Source: Erythrocercus mccallii (lineage: Eukaryota > Chordata > Aves > Passeriformes > Dicruridae). Taken from it: 64,000 nucleotides of DNA. The stretch lies in the NCBI GenBank assembly GCA_013397435.1, contig VZRG01000287.1, forward strand, positions 62,001 through 126,000. Reading direction: 5' to 3'. This document shows, in pieces, positions 61,059 to 64,000 of this stretch; positions within the stretch are counted from its first letter, which is position 1, and the number at the start of each line of letters is the position of its first letter. A program made the translations under genes and the position numbers. The notes under the pieces were generated by a model, which had not been told where the DNA came from, did no database searches, and was given only the letters and a program-made list of their open reading frames with translations.

Positions 61059-62679
61059 ATGCTCTGAAATAGCTCAGTGCTGGGCTGTTTAGGATCCTCA
61101 AAGACATGAGCTCTACAGCAATTCCAGTGTTCTCCTGCCCTGCCTTGGGCTGAGCTGGGCTTGCACCTGGTCTGCATCAGCAGAGCAGAGCAAAGCAGGC
61201 ACAGAATATTGATCCAGCTCTGGGAACACATTCCTGCTTCCAGGTGTACTGCTGCAAGTAGGGGAGTGTTGGCATAAAGATGCCAATTTGCTGAAACTCT
61301 TCAGTGTTTCGTTGGAGGGTAGGGAGAAGCTCATTTTTCCTCAAGGGAAAGCTATCGGTGGGGAAGCTGAGAGCTGCCCTCCAAACATGGTTGTGTTTAA
61401 AGGATGTTTTAATAATCTACAAGAGACAGTGAGCAGGGAAAAAAGGGGAATTTGCTGGTGACTCCCATGGTTTCCAAAGTGGGAGAAATCCTGACAAAAG
61501 GTGCCTTCCGAGCTGTATAAACAGCAGAGGAAATTCAATGTTGAGATGCAAAAATAATGTATAGAATAATGAAATACTCAAATGTTTATTTTTTACAGCT
61601 GGCTATGGAAATTCTATGTTGTTTCAGCTCTAGTAGATCTGTGAGTCATTGTAAATAACTTAATGAGAATGTTTACGGTGGAGGCAAGGTCAGTGGAACA
61701 GAATTGCTAGTGTGCAAAGAAAACCACGGTGGAGAATAATAAAGAAAATGATACAAACCTGCGTAAATCAAAATGCCTTTTCACCTTGAACGCCATGTGC
61801 ACTTCCAGGCACCTAAACTCAAAAGTGGATGCAGAAGAAATGGAATTGATTCTGTGATTTGCAGCAACAACTATTCAAAAATGAGATCATTCATCTTAGA
61901 GAGGAAGGAATTATCCATACCATTATAAATATGTATAAACAAATAAGCTGAAGAGATGATGTAACTGCAAAGCTCTTTCTTAAATTAGCTCTTTCTTAAA
62001 TTTTTTAGAAGAAATAATATTTCCTGAAATAGAAAGGCAACTTTCTTTAAACGGGAAAGAGGAATCATTTTTGCAGTAAAATCAGAATTAGCCTTTGGAC
62101 TGCATTGCACAGTGATATTGCGGTGACCACTAAAGCTTAAAGGTGCAGTTTAATAGCAGGTGAAAACCTGGGATTCCTGAGGTTTGGGTCCTAAATCACT
62201 CCTCTTTCCTGGCCTCGCTGCCACCTCTCCCACCTGCTGGACTGAGGCAGTGGCCTCAGTGTGTCCCAGGCAGGACACACACACATTGATGAGTTAATAG
62301 GTATTTCTCTGAGGGATGAGATTAACGTGTTAAAACCTTCCCTCTTTCTTCTTTCTTTCTAAAGGCTGGTGGAGCTTGACAGCTCAGAGACTTCTCTGGT
62401 TGAAACTGAGAAGCATGTTCAAAAGAGAAAGAGATAGAAAGGCTATCAGATCAAAAGAAATGAGGATAAAAGAGTCCTGCTTGTCCCTAGAGAAATGTAA
62501 TTTGCTCTAGGCTGCAGTTCAGTTTTCATCCTGGAGCAGCTTCTGAAGAGGCTGATCCCAGAATGCCACCAGGTCTGGGGAATTGCAAAAGATTCTGTGA
62601 GTGTTTCCAGGGTTGGCTGAGCACTGAAGTTGGACAGAGCCTCCTCTGGATGGAGAGAGAGGAATGTGCCACTGATGAT
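61059..62679. other. Unassigned DNA
   Basis: No gene or interspersed repeat is recognised. A perfect 16-bp tandem duplication, AGCTCTTTCTTAAATT, lies at 61971-62002. Confidence 0.5.
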
Positions 62680-62927
62680 GATGCCTTCAGTTTCAGCTTT
62701 CATGTTTTTCAGATTCTGTGCTGCCTTGGGGTGTAGTTCTGAGCCTCATATGACGTGCTGGTAAGCTCTCTTCACGGAGTAGGGAGACAAAACAGATCCT
62801 TTTCCTGCTGAAGACCAAGGACAACTTTCAGGCCCAAAAGCACAAACAACGTTGGAATGAAGGGAGGAACAAGAAGGATGGGACCTCATAACCTGAAGCT
62901 GTAACTGGACATTCAAACCAAGGCATC
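62680..62927 (+). mobile_element. TGATGCCTT-family LTR, copy D, internally deleted
   Basis: Both termini are intact (TGATGCCTT at 62680 and AAGGCATCA ending at 62927). The element is only 248 bp and is in the opposite orientation to copies A-C. About 200 bp are missing between the block matching the GTAACTGGACATTCAAACC region and the terminal AAGGCATCA, which removes the AATAAA signal. Flanks ATGA and GTGA agree at 3 of 4 positions, consistent with a decayed 4-bp target duplication. Substitutions are more frequent than among A-C, suggesting an older or more worn copy. Confidence 0.88.
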
Positions 62928-64000
62928 AGTGAGGGTGGCTCCTTTCTTCCCCCCTGCCCAGATCCACAGGCAGCTGGAGGGGCAGGATGGAGCTGGGGAG
63001 AGGCAGGGCTGGGGGCAAAGGCAGAGGAGCAGGAGGTTTGCTGGAGAAGAGCCAGGGCTGAAGCCCAAATTTGACACAGCAGAACCTGAAAAAGTTGCAG
63101 AGCAGCTTGATCAGGAAATTTTGCCAATCTATTTCTGTTTGCTGGAAGCATTGTGCGTCACGCAAGGCTTTTTACTTCCTCCCTAGCTACATTCTCTAGT
63201 AATTGTGGATATTTACTTTATACTCAGATAAGCCATTTATTTTCTCTGACATTTTCCCTAAGAAATAAGGATGTCTTGTTTCTGATACTCCTTTTTCAGC
63301 TTGCAGCACTAAAAGAGCAGATGCTGCTTCAAGAGAGTGAAGAGTGAGCACTTCCAACCCAACATCTCCTACCTAGGATCAAACAAAACTCTGTGCAGGA
63401 ATAAAATGTCTCCAAGAGACATTTTGTTGTCCCTACACATCTCTTCTGTACAAACACAGTTTGGAAAATGAAATACTTTCTGCCATCACATGCAGCTAGA
63501 GATTCTTCAAAGTCAGGAAGTGCAATAAAAAGCAAAGTTTTCTGGGCTGTGCAGCATCCTGAGCAAATAGCCCAGATTTTATCTGTACCCTGAGAGCAGT
63601 GATGGAAGATTCAGTGGTATATTTTGATCTCTGCAACCTCTGGTTTGCCTCGAAAACTTTTCCACTGGTACTCCCGAAGCCTACAGCGAAACAAACTCAG
63701 GAGCTGACTCTGCAAGGCCAGGTTGTAACTTCTTGATCTGCCTTCACTGTTGGGAGCCAGCAAAAGGTCAGGTGCTCCAATAAGTTTTGAGAAGGAGCTA
63801 TTGTGGTGCTCCAGCGAGAACAGATTCCATGAAAAATCCCACTTGTTACCACTGGGATAAATTTAAAGGTGTCTCTGCTCTTCTCCAGTATCTGTACAAT
63901 ATCTGTAAACTCACTGAGACAGTCCTTTTGTGGGATGTACATGGAAAAACCATAGAGATGAATGAGTTTTACTAAGAGGCCAGGCCTGTTAGCAACTTAT
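62928..64000. other. Unassigned DNA with a possible terminal exon
   Basis: No interspersed repeat is seen. The stretch 63300-63347 follows a good acceptor (TACTCCTTTTTCAG) and encodes LAALKEQMLLQESEE then TGA, with AATAAA at 63400-63405. I do not recognise the protein and list it as a finding, not a gene. Confidence 0.45.

Noticed and set aside
60609..61231. Acidic (poly-E) and basic (poly-K) frames and frames made mostly of X
   Set aside because: They come from the GAA array and the N gap.
61971..62002. Perfect 16-bp tandem duplication AGCTCTTTCTTAAATT
   Set aside because: It is real but too small and commonplace to be a separate finding.
1..64000. Bacterial or phage features (operons, ribosome binding sites, CRISPR)
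   Set aside because: The window is vertebrate nuclear DNA by its CR1 and LTR content. No spaced direct-repeat array or operon structure is present.

Overview
This window looks like non-coding, repeat-bearing avian nuclear DNA, most likely from a songbird (passerine). The evidence is about two dozen CR1 LINE fragments with the avian 3' end (on the antisense strand, a run close to TCATAGAATGGTTTGGGTTGG), together with several endogenous-retrovirus LTR families of the type common in songbird genomes. The base composition is AT-rich. I found no intact protein-coding gene, rRNA, tRNA or CRISPR array. The many short open frames are chance frames or frames inside CR1, LTR, minisatellite or microsatellite DNA. 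The bird assignment rests on family recognition from memory, not on a search.

Layout. 1-7 kb is mostly unassigned AT-rich DNA with one long 5'-truncated CR1 (about 1021-1990). 7.4-9.4 kb holds a CR1 piece and an LTR with TGTCTT...AAGACA ends (8734-9379). 12.8-17 kb holds a probable older LTR and five CR1 pieces. 17-27 kb is mostly unassigned, with two CR1 pieces, a (TTCC)n array that runs into an assembly gap, and an ancient L3/CR1-like relic (about 26450-27210). 27.6-31.4 kb holds CR1 copies and two copies of a second LTR family with perfect TGATGCCTT...AAGGCATCA ends (27977-28434, inside a CR1, and 30047-30504). 35-49 kb has scattered CR1, a second ancient L3/CR1-like relic, a 39-bp tandem duplication, and a 23-bp minisatellite organised in 70-bp triplets (43259-43562). 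51.4-52.2 kb is a CR1 split by a third TGATGCCTT LTR with an exact 4-bp target duplication. 59.5-61.06 kb is a three-level nest: a CR1 piece, then a TGTCTT LTR with an exact 5-bp target duplication, then another LTR carrying a GAA array and a 293-base assembly gap. 62.68-62.93 kb is a fourth, internally deleted TGATGCCTT LTR in the opposite orientation.

How the parts relate. The nesting orders the insertions: CR1 copies came first, the TGATGCCTT and TGTCTT LTRs landed in some of them, and a further LTR landed inside a TGTCTT LTR. Target duplications of 4 bp and 5 bp suggest an ERV1-like and an ERVL-like integrase respectively. Four weak exon candidates (near 5.76, 49.19, 52.85 and 63.30 kb) are listed as findings. 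The one at 63300-63347 has a good acceptor, a short charged C-terminal reading frame, a stop and a nearby AATAAA, so it is the likeliest trace of a host gene, but it is unproven.
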